Assembly (NCBI RefSeq): GCF_039536325.1
Contig: NZ_BAAAYO010000002.1
Span: 186,001-250,000 of the forward strand
DNA: 64,000 bases
Direction of reading: 5' to 3'
Origin: Paenibacillus_AB hodogayensis
Lineage (GTDB): Bacteria > Bacillota > Bacilli > Paenibacillales > NBRC-103111
The position numbers and the translations under genes were made by a program. Positions 52,020-61,109 of the stretch are shown here, piece by piece (the stretch's first letter is position 1; the number at the start of each line of letters is the position of its first letter). The notes beneath the pieces were generated by a model. That model made no database searches, was not told the origin of the DNA, and was given only the letters and a program-made list of their open reading frames with translations.

Positions 52020-52901
52020 TTAACGGCAGACGTCTACGAACGGCTCCATTTGACGGCGCAGCTCCGGACTGATCGGGGTGATCGGCAGCCTCACGGCATC
52101 GGATGCAAGGAGCCCGGTTTGCGCAAGCAGCCATTTGATCGGAGCCGGGTTCGGCTCGGCGAACAGCAGACGGACAAGCGGCACCAGCTCGTTGAAAGCT
52201 GCTCTCGCCTCCGGCAGACGCCCGTCGGCGAACAGATCGTATACGCCGACGAACCGCTCCGTGGCGACGTTCGCCGAAGCCATCATGGCGCCGCTCGCTC
52301 CGCAGCAGAGAGCCGCCAAAAAGTACAGGTCGTCCCCACACAGCAGCGCCTTATCCGTCCGGCCGCCGAGCTCGATAAAGTTGCGGATGCCGCCGGAGCT
52401 TTCCTTGATGCCGACCACGCCCTCGATTTCCAATATGGCGGCCAGCGCGTCGGGACCCAGCTCCAGTCCGGTCCGGTACGGAATATGGTAGGCGACGACC
52501 GGCAGCCCGACATCGGCCACCCTCCGGTAATGCTCCAATACGCCCTGTACGGAAGGCCGGTTGTAATAAGGGGTCACGACGAGCGCACCGTCCGCCCCCA
52601 GCGCCTTGGCCCGCTTCGTCAGCCGCACCGCCTCCGCGGTATCGTTGGAACCGGTTCCGACTAGAATCGGCGTCCCGTCCTCGTTCCCCCTCAGCTCCAG
52701 AGCGATCTCGACCAACCGCTCCGCTTCCTCCGCCCCCACCGTCGGGGATTCCCCCGTCGTTCCATTGATGATAAGCCCATGCGCCTTTCGCGCGAGCAGC
52801 TTGCTCACAAGTCTGCGGAAGCTTTCCGTGTCCATCTTGCCCTCTGCGGTAAAAGGGGCGACGACCGGAACGATCACGCCTTTTAAACGTTCAGCTAACA
52901 T
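52020..52901 (-). CDS. dapA: DapA-family aldolase, 4-hydroxy-tetrahydrodipicolinate synthase type
   Basis: 293 residues, a TIM-barrel class I aldolase. GTTGESPT is the pyruvate-carboxylate loop, VVTPYYNRPS holds the catalytic Tyr, and VGIKESSGG the Schiff-base Lys. The DapA reaction joins pyruvate and aspartate semialdehyde on the way to diaminopimelate and lysine; related enzymes use other aldehydes, and the lone position next to a LysR regulator leaves a catabolic relative possible. The ATG at 52901 follows GGGAGGAATCGAT. Confidence 0.83.
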   Translation of the reverse strand: MLAERLKGVIVPVVAPFTAEGKMDTESFRRLVSKLLARKAHGLIINGTTGESPTVGAEEAERLVEIALELRGNEDGTPILVGTGSNDTAEAVRLTKRAKALGADGALVVTPYYNRPSVQGVLEHYRRVADVGLPVVAYHIPYRTGLELGPDALAAILEIEGVVGIKESSGGIRNFIELGGRTDKALLCGDDLYFLAALCCGASGAMMASANVATERFVGVYDLFADGRLPEARAAFNELVPLVRLLFAEPNPAPIKWLLAQTGLLASDAVRLPITPISPELRRQMEPFVDVCR

Positions 52902-53005
52902 ATCGATTCCTCCCGCCTATCAGTCGCCAGCCTTGCCGCAGCGAGACCCGGCTGGCTCTGCGTTAACTGTAGCATAGCCAGATCCATCGGCGTTAGCTAT
53001 AATAT

Positions 53006-53022
53006 ACGATATAACCAATCGT
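53006..53022. promoter_or_regulatory. LysR-type operator between dapA and the LysR gene
   Basis: ACGAT-ATAACCA-ATCGT, a perfect 5-bp inverted repeat with a 7-base spacer, fitting the T-N11-A LysR box. It lies in the divergent promoter region, 32 bases before the regulator start. Confidence 0.6.
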
Positions 53023-53053
53023 TTTTACCGATGAGTCAGAAGGGAGAACGCAA

Positions 53054-53935
53054 GTGGAGCTCACTTTGCTGCGAACGTTCACGGAAACCGCCCGTTTGCT
53101 TCATATTACCCGTGCCGCAGACGCGCTTGGCTACGCGCAATCGAGCATCACCGCGCAAATCCGCAAGCTCGAGCAGCATTACGGCGTGCCGCTGTTCGAG
53201 CGGAACGGTAGGGGTATCCGGCTGACGCCGGCAGGACGGGAGCTGCTCGATTATGCACGCCGCATCCTCGATCTGGAGGAAGAGTCGCGTCAAGCCGTGT
53301 CGGCGGATATCGCCGGTTCGCTTACCGTCGGCACGATCGAATCGATGGCCGCTTTTTACCTGCCCCCTTACATTAGACGAATGAAGGAGCTGTTCCCGCG
53401 TACCGGCCTGCTGCTGCAGACGGGCAACGAAGCGGAGCTGCTGCAAGGGGTGCAGACAGGTCAATACGATGCCGGCATATGGCTGGAACGGCAAAAAAAC
53501 GATCCGGAGCTAGTTCGGATCGTACTGAGGGAGGAGCCGCTTCTGCTCGTTGCCCGCCCCGATCATCCGCTGGCCGGGACGGAGCAGATACAGCCGGATG
53601 ACTTCGCCCGGCATGCCTGGGTCGCTCCGGAGCGAAGCTGCTCGTACCGCAACATGTTTGTCGAGCTGCTGGCCGAGCATGGAATTAAGCCGCAAGTGTC
53701 GTGCGAGCTCGGCAGCGTCGAGGCCATCAAGCGCTGCGTGCTGCACGGCCTCGGGCTTGCGCTGCTGCCGGCTTGCGCCGTAGCGGCCGAGCTGAAAGAC
53801 GGCCGGCTGCGCAAGCTCGCCTTCTCCCCGCCGGAGCTGCGTATTTATGTCCAACTGGTGTACCCGGCGGACCGCTGGGTATCGAAGACGCTCGCGGCGT
53901 TGACCGCGATGCTGCAGCTATCGGAGGCGGACTAG
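53054..53935 (+). CDS. LysR-family transcription regulator
   Basis: 293 residues. N-terminal winged helix, LLRTFTETARLLHITRAADA then LGYAQSSITAQIRKLEQHYG, with the recognition helix SSITAQIRKLE. The C-terminal effector domain is a type 2 periplasmic-binding fold (GSLTVGTIESMAAFYLPPYI; GQYDAGIWLE). The GTG start at 53054 follows GAAGGGAGAACGCAA. It is divergent from the dapA-type gene with a LysR-box in between, so it probably controls that gene and itself. The effector is unknown. Confidence 0.87.
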   Translation: MELTLLRTFTETARLLHITRAADALGYAQSSITAQIRKLEQHYGVPLFERNGRGIRLTPAGRELLDYARRILDLEEESRQAVSADIAGSLTVGTIESMAAFYLPPYIRRMKELFPRTGLLLQTGNEAELLQGVQTGQYDAGIWLERQKNDPELVRIVLREEPLLLVARPDHPLAGTEQIQPDDFARHAWVAPERSCSYRNMFVELLAEHGIKPQVSCELGSVEAIKRCVLHGLGLALLPACAVAAELKDGRLRKLAFSPPELRIYVQLVYPADRWVSKTLAALTAMLQLSEAD

Positions 53936-54116
53936 CGACTCTCAGAGATAGTCGCGCTCTTTCAAGCCGCCGCCAGCGGCTGCCGTTCGGGACGGAGTCC
54001 GCGCCATGGCGTCAACGCAGAAAGCATGGCGGTCCGCAATGGCCGATTGCCGGCGGTAGCGGTCAAGTACAACGGACAAATGGACCGCGGTATAGTACAG
54101 AATCTTTCAACAAGCC

Positions 54117-54141
54117 ATAAAAAGCCGGCATGGCGCCGGCC
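54117..54141 (-). terminator. Terminator of the glycerophosphodiesterase gene
   Basis: On the minus strand GCCGGC-GCCAT-GCCGGC followed by TTTTTATGG. The stem is short but all G-C. Confidence 0.75.
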
Positions 54142-54189
54142 AGGACGGGGACAAGGCCGCTCTCGCGGACCGGCCCCTGTCCTTGCGTT

Positions 54190-54933
54190 TTAACGTTCCA
54201 ACAGCCGTTTCAGCCGCCCAGGATAGTCGGTAATAATGCCCGATACGCCGCAGTCGATCATGTTCAGCATGTTCGCCTCTTCGTTCACGGTCCATGGATA
54301 CACGCGCAGGCCGCGCTCGATAGCTTCGCTCACGCTCCGCTTGTCCATGCGGCTCCAATGCGGATGGAGCGAATAGACCGGATAGTCCAGCAGACCGGCC
54401 ATACGGTCATGATGCGTCATACGGATATGGTACAGCAGCCCGATACGCGCTTCCGGCTCCAGCTCCTTCAACCGCTCCAGAATATCGAAATCGAACGAGG
54501 AGACGAATACGTCGTTCAGCCGATCCTTGCGCTTCATCAGCTCCACAAGCGCCGGGGCAATACCGTCGTTGCCGGCTTTGATTTCCACGTTGATCTGAAC
54601 CTCCGGCGGCACCAAATCGAATACTTCCTCCAGCAGCGGCACGCGCTCGCCCGCAAAACGCTCGTGAAACCAACTTCCGGCATCGGCCTGCTTGATTTCC
54701 TCTACGGTCAGATTGCCGATCGCGCCTTGACGGTCGGTTGTCCGATTCAGAGTCGTATCGTGGCAGACGATAATTTCGCCGTCCTTGGACAGATGCACGT
54801 CCAGCTCGATGCCTGTACAGCCTTGCTCCAAACCGAGGGCAAAAGCGGCAAGCGTATTTTCCGGGGCTTCCCCGGCGGCGCCGCGATGGGCGATCACCAT
54901 CAAGGTTTCGTTGCTGCTCATATCGTTACTCAT
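54190..54933 (-). CDS. Glycerophosphodiester phosphodiesterase
   Basis: 247 residues, TIM-barrel GDPD. VIAHRGAAGEAPENTLAAF has the catalytic His and metal Glu; GIELDVHLSKDGEIIVCHD has the second metal pair and the second His; VEIKAGN and SSFDFDILERLK follow. It hydrolyses glycerophosphodiesters from lipids or teichoic acid to glycerol-3-phosphate and an alcohol. There is no signal peptide, so it acts inside the cell. AGGAGT lies 7 bases before the ATG at 54933. It is monocistronic. Confidence 0.9.
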   Translation of the reverse strand: MSNDMSSNETLMVIAHRGAAGEAPENTLAAFALGLEQGCTGIELDVHLSKDGEIIVCHDTTLNRTTDRQGAIGNLTVEEIKQADAGSWFHERFAGERVPLLEEVFDLVPPEVQINVEIKAGNDGIAPALVELMKRKDRLNDVFVSSFDFDILERLKELEPEARIGLLYHIRMTHHDRMAGLLDYPVYSLHPHWSRMDKRSVSEAIERGLRVYPWTVNEEANMLNMIDCGVSGIITDYPGRLKRLLER

Positions 54934-55471
54934 CCTTTCGACTCCTAATATGTATGTCAAACGATTAAGACGAAGTCATGAATCCGGGGTGCCGACAAGA
55001 CCACTTGCGGGCCTGCAAATGCGAGCGCTTTTCTTTTCCTGCGCCTAGCCGGCCCTCATGCCCTTCGCAGTACCGGACTTGCCGAGACGAGCTCCTGTCC
55101 ATTATACCACGCCTTTTCCATTTTGCGGCTTACAGCTCGTTATTCATCTATCCAGATATCGAGCCCGGCCGCGTCCGGTCCGTGCCGGCCGCAAACCGCT
55201 CCGCGGCGCAAAAACCGCTCTCCACTCCTGCGCTCGCCTTCCCGCTCACATGCACCGCTCAGTCCGAATCGAATAGGCAGCCGCGTATCGGCGCCCCCCT
55301 TTTCCCAAACCGGTCCCGGCGACAAAAAAACCCTTACTCGCAGTAAACACGCCTTCGTCGGAGACGAAGGGCGTGCATACCGGTAAGGGTTACTCCAATC
55401 TCAACCTGACCGTTCCGTTCCATTTGTCCAGTCAACGGTTTTTTTGACGCCACCGCTACCCTACCTGCCGT
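54934..55471. other. Intergenic gap between the glycerophosphodiesterase gene and prkA
   Basis: Nearly 540 bp. The right part holds the prkA terminator (55323-55391). The rest has short open frames without ribosome sites and no recognised RNA motif, so I call nothing more in it. Confidence 0.5.
55323..55391 (-). terminator. Nested-hairpin terminator of prkA
   Basis: On the minus strand an outer stem AACCCTTAC/GTAAGGGTT encloses a 12-bp inner hairpin (CACGCCCTTCGTC/GACGAAGGCGTG with one bulge), followed by TTTTTTT. The outer and inner stems are separated by short single strands. Confidence 0.8.
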
Positions 55472-57367
55472 TTAGCGGTTCAGCAAGCTGCCGACGTAGC
55501 GCAGCATTTCGTTCGCGCATACCGGGCAGTAGCCATGCTCGTCGATCAGCCGCTTCGTCACCTCGTTGATTTTTTTCAGCTGGTTTTCGTCCGGAGTCTT
55601 CGTGGACGTCGTAATTTTGACGATATCCTTCAGATCCGAGAACAGCTTCTTCTCGATCGCTTCGCGCAGCCGTTCGTGGCTCTTGTAATCGAACCGTTTG
55701 CCCTTGCGCGAATACGTCGACATGCGAATCAGAATCTCTTCTCGGAACGCCTTTTTCGCATTTTCCGAAATGCCGATCTGTTCCTCAATCGAACGCATAA
55801 GCCGCTCGTCGGGGTCCATCTCCTCGCCGGTCAGCGGGTCGCGTATTTTTTGCCAATTGCAGTACGCTTCCACGTTGTCGAGGTAGTTATCGAACAGCGT
55901 TCTCGCGGATTCCTCGTACGAATACACGAACGCCTTCTGGATTTCCTTCTTGGCCAACTCGTCGTATTCTTTGCGCGCGACGCCTATGTAATTCAAATAC
56001 CGCTCGCGCTCTTCCTTCGAAATCGAAGGATGCTGATCGAGTCCGTCCTTGATCGCCCGCAGCACGTCTAGCGCATTGATGCATTGCACGTCCTGCCGGA
56101 TCAGCGCGCTCGAGATGCGGTTGATGATATATCTGGGGTCGATTCCAGACATGCCTTCCTCCGCATATTCGTTCTGCATCTCCTTCAGATCGGCTTCCTT
56201 GAAGCCTTCCACCGATTCGCCGTCGTACATTTTCATCTTTTTCAGCAAATCCATGCCCTGCTTCTTCGTTTCCTTTAGCCGGGTCAGAATCGAGAAGATC
56301 GCAGCGGTTCTGAGCGCATGAGGAGCGATGTGAATATGCTTCATGTCGCTTTGCTCGATCAGCTTGGCGTAAATTTTCTCTTCCTCGGACACCTTCAGGT
56401 TGTACGGAACCGGCATCACGATCATCCGCGACTGAAGCGCTTCATTTTTCTTGTTGGCGATGAACGACTTATACTCCGTTTCGTTCGTATGGGCCACGAT
56501 CAGCTCGTCGGCGGAAATGAGCGCGAACCGGCCGGCCTTGAAATTGCCCTCCTGGGTGAGCGATAACAAGTTCCATAAAAACTTTTCGTCGCACTTGAGC
56601 ATCTCCTGGAATTCCATCAGACCGCGGTTCGCTTTGTTCAGCTCGCCGTCAAACCGGTACGCGCGCGGGTCCGATTCGGAGCCGAACTCCGTAATGGTGG
56701 AAAAATCGATGCTGCCGGTCAGATCGGCGATATCCTGCGATTTCGGGTCCGACGGGCTGAACGTGCCGATGCCGATCCGTTCCTCCTCGGACAAGAAAAC
56801 ACGCTCGACCAGCACCTCCTCGATCCGCCCTCCAAACTCCGTCTTCAGCCGCATCTGGCAGGACGGGCAAAGGCTGCCCTCAATCCGAACGCCCAGTTCC
56901 TTCTCGATATCCGCCCGGAGCTCGGTCGGAACGAGGTGAAGCGGATCTTCATGCATCGGGCATCCCTTAATGGCATACAAGGCGCCTTCCGGCGAACGGG
57001 AATACCGCTCCAGCCCGCGCTTGAGCATGGCCACGATCGTCGATTTCCCCCCGCTGACCGGCCCCATCAGCAGCAAAATCCGTTTGCGCACGTCAAGCCG
57101 CCTCGCCGCGGAATGGAAATATTCCTCCACCAGCTTCTCGAGCGTCCGGTCCAGGCCGAACATATCCTGCTCGAAAAACTTGTATTTGTGTTTCCCGTTT
57201 TCCTCGGTGACGCCGTGCCATGCGATCATATCGTACACACGCGCATGCGCGGTCTTGGCTACGCTCGGATTTAGCTTGACGATTTCGATGTACTCGGCAA
57301 ACATACCTGTCCAGGATGCCTTCTCCTGTTCCCGGCGGTGCTCTGAAATTCGTTTGAAAATATCCAT
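55472..57367 (-). CDS. prkA: PrkA serine protein kinase / AAA+ protein
   Basis: 631 residues, matching Bacillus PrkA in length and layout: an AAA+ domain with Walker A (LLMGPVSGGKSTIV), a CPSC zinc-knuckle-like pair (SLCPSCQMR), Walker B-type segments, then a C-terminal kinase-like region ending with CPVCANEML. In bacilli PrkA is a sporulation protein made under sigma-E and reported to have both kinase and ATP-dependent protease-like activity. The usual neighbours yhbH and spoVR are absent here. The ATG follows AAAGGAGGTTACC. Confidence 0.92.
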   Translation of the reverse strand: MDIFKRISEHRREQEKASWTGMFAEYIEIVKLNPSVAKTAHARVYDMIAWHGVTEENGKHKYKFFEQDMFGLDRTLEKLVEEYFHSAARRLDVRKRILLLMGPVSGGKSTIVAMLKRGLERYSRSPEGALYAIKGCPMHEDPLHLVPTELRADIEKELGVRIEGSLCPSCQMRLKTEFGGRIEEVLVERVFLSEEERIGIGTFSPSDPKSQDIADLTGSIDFSTITEFGSESDPRAYRFDGELNKANRGLMEFQEMLKCDEKFLWNLLSLTQEGNFKAGRFALISADELIVAHTNETEYKSFIANKKNEALQSRMIVMPVPYNLKVSEEEKIYAKLIEQSDMKHIHIAPHALRTAAIFSILTRLKETKKQGMDLLKKMKMYDGESVEGFKEADLKEMQNEYAEEGMSGIDPRYIINRISSALIRQDVQCINALDVLRAIKDGLDQHPSISKEERERYLNYIGVARKEYDELAKKEIQKAFVYSYEESARTLFDNYLDNVEAYCNWQKIRDPLTGEEMDPDERLMRSIEEQIGISENAKKAFREEILIRMSTYSRKGKRFDYKSHERLREAIEKKLFSDLKDIVKITTSTKTPDENQLKKINEVTKRLIDEHGYCPVCANEMLRYVGSLLNR

Positions 57368-57580
57368 GGTAACCTCCTTTCATCTCCACCCGTCAAGACG
57401 TCGCCCTTCCGACTAGCAAACTCCCTCTTCCGATGCGCCTTGATATACTCGACTTTGAAGCGTATTAAATACCTATGCGCCAGCCCGCCATTAATTGCCG
57501 GAAAATTTTCGCTTCCGCTCTGCAAAATCGTTGAAAAAACGATGAAAGCGGCACGCTCCGACAAACCCGGCGGCTTACGT

Positions 57581-57590
57581 ATGATATAAT
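57581..57590 (+). promoter_or_regulatory. Extended -10 promoter of the DUF2161 gene
   Basis: ATGATATAAT (TGA-TATAAT) with no good -35 in GC-rich DNA, 53 bases before the GTG start. Confidence 0.5.
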
Positions 57591-57642
57591 CGAACAAACG
57601 GCAAGCCGACATCAAGATCTTGACTGCAAGGAGGGGGCGAAA

Positions 57643-58374
57643 GTGGCCATCCGGAACGAAACCGAGCTGTATGAGCCGGTCAAACGCTATATGGAGTCGC
57701 TCGGCTTCGAGGTGCGCGGCGAAGTGCGCCACTGCGATCTGGTCGCCCTGCGCGGCGACGAGCCCCCCGTCATCGTGGAGCTGAAGAAAACGCTGAACGT
57801 GCCCTTGCTCGTGCAGGGCATCGACCGGCTGGCGCAGACCGACCGGGTATACGTAGCCGTGGAGCTGCCGGAGAGCGGTCGGGCACCACATGGCCTGAAA
57901 TGGTCGGAGGTGTCCCGGCTGTGCCGCTGTCTTGGGCTCGGCCTGATGACGGTCCGCTTCTATAAATCGAAGCGCAGGCCAGCGGTCCAGGTCGTCTGCG
58001 AGCCCGAGCCGTATACGCCGAGGAAGAGCAAGCTGAAGACGACACGGCTCATCCACGAATTCCGCGAGCGGAGCGGCGATTACAACGTCGGGGGGAGCAC
58101 GCAGCGCAAGCTCGTGACCGCCTATCGGGAAAAAGCGCTTGACGTGGCCATCATGCTGCAAAGACACGGCTGCTTGTCGCCTAAACGGATCAGGGAACTG
58201 ACCGGCAACGCGAAGGCGGCGCTGCTGCTGCAAAAAAACTACTATCGCTGGTTCGAGCGGGAAAACCGCGGCATTTACCGGCTGACCTCTCTCGGGGAGC
58301 AGGCGCTGGAGCAATACAGCCACGTTTGGCAGACAAAGTTCGGCGGCAAAGAGGAATGTTCGGACAACCCGTAG
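57643..58374 (+). CDS. DUF2161 PD-(D/E)xK nuclease-fold protein
   Basis: 243 residues. The N-terminal half has the nuclease core HCDLVALRG...PPVIVELKKTL (Asp then Glu-x-Lys, residues about 26-45), preceded by a helix with Glu. The C-terminal half is a winged-helix-like domain with CLSPKRIRELTGNAKAALLL. DUF2161 proteins are predicted nucleases of unknown target; no restriction or defence partner is adjacent. A GTG start at 57643 follows GGAGGGGGCGAAA. It is divergent from prkA. Confidence 0.8.
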   Translation: MAIRNETELYEPVKRYMESLGFEVRGEVRHCDLVALRGDEPPVIVELKKTLNVPLLVQGIDRLAQTDRVYVAVELPESGRAPHGLKWSEVSRLCRCLGLGLMTVRFYKSKRRPAVQVVCEPEPYTPRKSKLKTTRLIHEFRERSGDYNVGGSTQRKLVTAYREKALDVAIMLQRHGCLSPKRIRELTGNAKAALLLQKNYYRWFERENRGIYRLTSLGEQALEQYSHVWQTKFGGKEECSDNP

Positions 58375-58431
58375 GATAAGATGGATAGAAGAACGTAGCA
58401 CATTACATAAGTCCTTTTGCGGGGTGGGAAT

Positions 58432-60024
58432 ATGGTCGGTATCGTTAGCAAAAACAAACTGAAGCTGCGCGAATGTGTCGCACCTTTATTGGCTGCGGCA
58501 GCCCTGTTTAGCGCGGGATGCGTCGCCGAGGAGCGGGAACGGTTTTCCGTTGCGCCGGAGCACGGGCAGACGCTTCGTTCCCCGGGAGCCGACGGCGATA
58601 AGCCGCTCTCCGCGGGCGGCGATCCGTCGCGGGAGCAGCACCGACCGGGTGCCGGCGCGGACGCCAACCGGCTTGCGCCCGCTAAAGAGCCGGGTATGGA
58701 GGCAGAAGCGATGACGAACGTTCAATCCGGTGCAGGCGCGGGCTCGGGGTACGGCCGGGCAGCCTCGCAACCTGTCGGTATCGCTCCATCTGAAAGCGAT
58801 AACATTACTTACGGCGGCTACGGCTCGGCAAACGCGGCTCCCCACGACGGAAACCCATCCTCTGCGGAGGCTTCTGTCAATGGGGCGAACGGGTCGGCCG
58901 CTACGTCTGGTAATGCGGCGTACGGCTCGGCGACTACGTTTGGTAATGTGGTGTATGGCTCGGCGGCCACGTCTGGTAATGTGGTGTATGGCTCGGCGGC
59001 CACGTCTGGTAATGTGGTGTATGGCTCGGCGGCCACGTCTGATAATGCGGCGCATGGATCGGCGGCTACATCTGGTAATGCGGCGCATGGATCGGCGGCT
59101 ACATCTGGTAATGCGGCGCATGGATCGGCGGCCACTCCTATTGATGGGGCGCATGGATCGGCGGCTACATCTGGTAATGCGGCGCATGGATCGGCGGCCA
59201 CTCCTATTGATGGGGCGCATGGATCGGCGGCTACATCTGGTAATGCGGTGCATGGATCGGCGGCCACTCCTATTGATGGGGCGCATGGATCGGCGACTAC
59301 CCCTGTCAATGGGGTGCAAGGCTCGGCGGCGACGCAGCCTACCGCTCCGGTTAAGCCCCAGCGGGCCAAATTTTCGATTCCGGTGCTCAATTATCACAGC
59401 ATCGGCGTGGAGCCCGACAATAATGCGGTGCTCGATCCGCGCAAACTGGACGAACAGATGGCCTATTTGGCGGACCAAGGCTATACAGCCCTTACGCTCC
59501 GGCAGTTTATCGGCATCTGGGACGGCGCCGCAAACGTTCCTGCCAAGCCGGTACTGCTTACGTTCGACGACGGCTACACGGACAATTACACCGAGGCGCT
59601 GCCCATTTTGCAAAAATACGGCTTTACGGCCACTCTGTTCGTCTCCCCCGGTATGGTCGGGCAGGATGGCTACTTTGCCGATTGGGAACAGCTTCGGGCG
59701 CTGCGCGACGCCGGATGGGACATTCAGCCTCATGGCATGACGCATCCGTACTTGCACAAATTGACGGCCGAGGAGCAGCGCTCCGAGATCGCCGAATCGA
59801 TCCGGCTCGTGAAGGAGCAGATGGGTGTCGACACTGAAGTTTTCTGCTACCCATACGGCATGCGCAACAAAGATACGCTCAAACTGCTGGAGGAACACGG
59901 GGTACGGTTCGCCTTTACGATCGATCAGGGCCGTACCGAGCCCACACAGCATCCACTTCTGCTGAAGCGCCTCTTCGTCGGGGGCAAGGAAAGCATGGAC
60001 ACCTTCAAAAAGAAGCTGAAATAA
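58432..60024 (+). CDS. Polysaccharide deacetylase lipoprotein with 11-residue repeats
   Basis: 530 residues. A lipoprotein signal (APLLAAAALFSAGCVAE) is followed by a disordered region and, at about residues 155-302, some thirteen repeats of the 11-residue unit GSAATSGNAAH/GSAATPIDGAH. The C-terminal NodB domain has VLNYHSIG, LTFDDGYTDNY (catalytic Asp and metal Asp) and QPHGMTHPYLH (metal His pair). It should remove acetyl groups from peptidoglycan or another surface glycan outside the cell. The repeat works as an extendable tether. The ATG at 58432 follows GGGGTGGGAAT. Confidence 0.85.
   Translation: MVGIVSKNKLKLRECVAPLLAAAALFSAGCVAEERERFSVAPEHGQTLRSPGADGDKPLSAGGDPSREQHRPGAGADANRLAPAKEPGMEAEAMTNVQSGAGAGSGYGRAASQPVGIAPSESDNITYGGYGSANAAPHDGNPSSAEASVNGANGSAATSGNAAYGSATTFGNVVYGSAATSGNVVYGSAATSGNVVYGSAATSDNAAHGSAATSGNAAHGSAATSGNAAHGSAATPIDGAHGSAATSGNAAHGSAATPIDGAHGSAATSGNAVHGSAATPIDGAHGSATTPVNGVQGSAATQPTAPVKPQRAKFSIPVLNYHSIGVEPDNNAVLDPRKLDEQMAYLADQGYTALTLRQFIGIWDGAANVPAKPVLLTFDDGYTDNYTEALPILQKYGFTATLFVSPGMVGQDGYFADWEQLRALRDAGWDIQPHGMTHPYLHKLTAEEQRSEIAESIRLVKEQMGVDTEVFCYPYGMRNKDTLKLLEEHGVRFAFTIDQGRTEPTQHPLLLKRLFVGGKESMDTFKKKLK
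58894..59336 (+). repeat. 33-bp minisatellite in the deacetylase gene
   Basis: About thirteen tandem 33-bp units (GGCTCGGCGGCCACGTCTGG-type, then codons for NVVY, NAAH or PIDGAH). Alternate units in the second half carry the PIDGAH version, suggesting duplication of a 66-bp pair. Units differ by few bases, so recent slippage is likely. Confidence 0.85.
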
Positions 60025-60030
60025 ACAAGT

Positions 60031-60100
60031 CCCCCTTATATGCTAGACGCTTCCATTCCCGCTTCCGTTGTGCCGGGGAATCGTCTTGCATATAAGGGGG
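60031..60100 (+). other. Long nested hairpin after the deacetylase gene
   Basis: A perfect 13-bp inverted repeat, CCCCCTTATATGC (60031-60043) and GCATATAAGGGGG (60088-60100), encloses a second stem AGACG/CGTCT and a third ATTCCCG/CGGGGAAT. No T-run follows, so it is not a standard terminator. It could be a transcript stabiliser, a noncoding RNA or a relic of a small mobile hairpin element. Confidence 0.7.
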
Positions 60101-60187
60101 CACATTTGCATCCAGCCAGCCACGTACGGTCTCCACCGCCGTATTCGCGTCGCGGCTTTCTGTGCTGAAGGCAGCTTTTCACTCTGT

Positions 60188-60960
60188 GCCAGCCGAGTCT
60201 TCACTCTGCACCAACCAAGTAGTGAAAAGACGCGAATCGGCTGCTTTGCCGCCGACTGGCCCGCGTTTATGCTCGAAAGAGTATTATTCCGCGGCCGGAA
60301 GGCGCTCTAACGAGAGTTAATGCTATAAAGAACATTAACTCGCACAGAAGAGTCCCGGATCGACCTCTCTCCGGCCAACTGGCCCGCGTTTATGCTCGAA
60401 AGAGCATTATTCCGCGGCCGGAAGGCGCTCTGCCGAGAGTTAATGCTATAAAGAACATTAACTCGCACGGAAGAGGCCCGGATCGGCCTTTCTCCAGCCG
60501 ACTGGCCCGCGTTTATGCTCGAAAGAGCATTATTCCGCGGCTGGAGGGCGCTCTGCCGAGAGTTAATGCTATAAAGAACATTAACTCGCACAGAAGAGTC
60601 CCGGATCGACCTCTCTCCGGCCAACTGGCCCGCGTTTATGCTCGAAAGAGCATTATTCCGCGGCTGGGAGGCGCTCTGACGAGAGTTAATGCTATAAAGA
60701 GCATTAACTCTCACGGAAGAGACCCGCTTCGGCCTTTCTCCGACCAACTGGCCCGCGTTTATGCTCGAAAGAGCACTATTCCGCGGCTGGAGGGCACTCT
60801 GCCGAGAGTTAATGCTATAAAGAACATTAACTCGCACGGAAGAGGCCCGCTTCGGCCTATCTCCGGCCAACCGGCCCGCGTTTTTGCTCGAAAGAGCATT
60901 ATTCCGCGGCGGGAAGGCGCTCTGACGAGAGTTAATGCCGCAAAGAACATTATCGCAGCG
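60188..60960. repeat. Array of 123-bp repeats with paired hairpins
   Basis: The element CGAGAGTTAATG recurs at 60311, 60434, 60557, 60680, 60803 and 60926, an exact 123-bp period, with a degenerate unit before. Each unit contains hairpin A, GAGTTAATG/CATTAACTC, and hairpin B, ATGCTC-GAAA-GAGCAT inside a CCGCG/CGCGG outer stem. Both loops share the ATGCT...AAAGA.CAT pattern, so they look related. Because 123 is a multiple of three, long open frames run through it, but unit differences change amino acids freely, so I treat it as noncoding. Confidence 0.85.
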
Positions 60961-61109
60961 TTCCGCACCCGCGCGCAACCTGCAACGGGCGCTCCGTCGC
61001 CGCATCCGCGTGTCGAAGCTTTCCACGGGGCAAACAGACCACGCCCCTGCCGTGCTTTCCCGGCGCTCCGGTCCGCTCCCTTCCGCTCAGCCCTGCCTCA
61101 TGCCGTTCG

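Noticed and set aside
60188..60960. CRISPR array
   Set aside because: Units are 123 bp with similar sequence throughout, no unique spacers, no 25-40 bp repeats and no cas genes.
60307..61026. A 239-codon leftward frame through the 123-bp array (41-residue repeats)
   Set aside because: Unit differences change amino acids freely, no ribosome site is present, and the open frame is explained by a period divisible by three.
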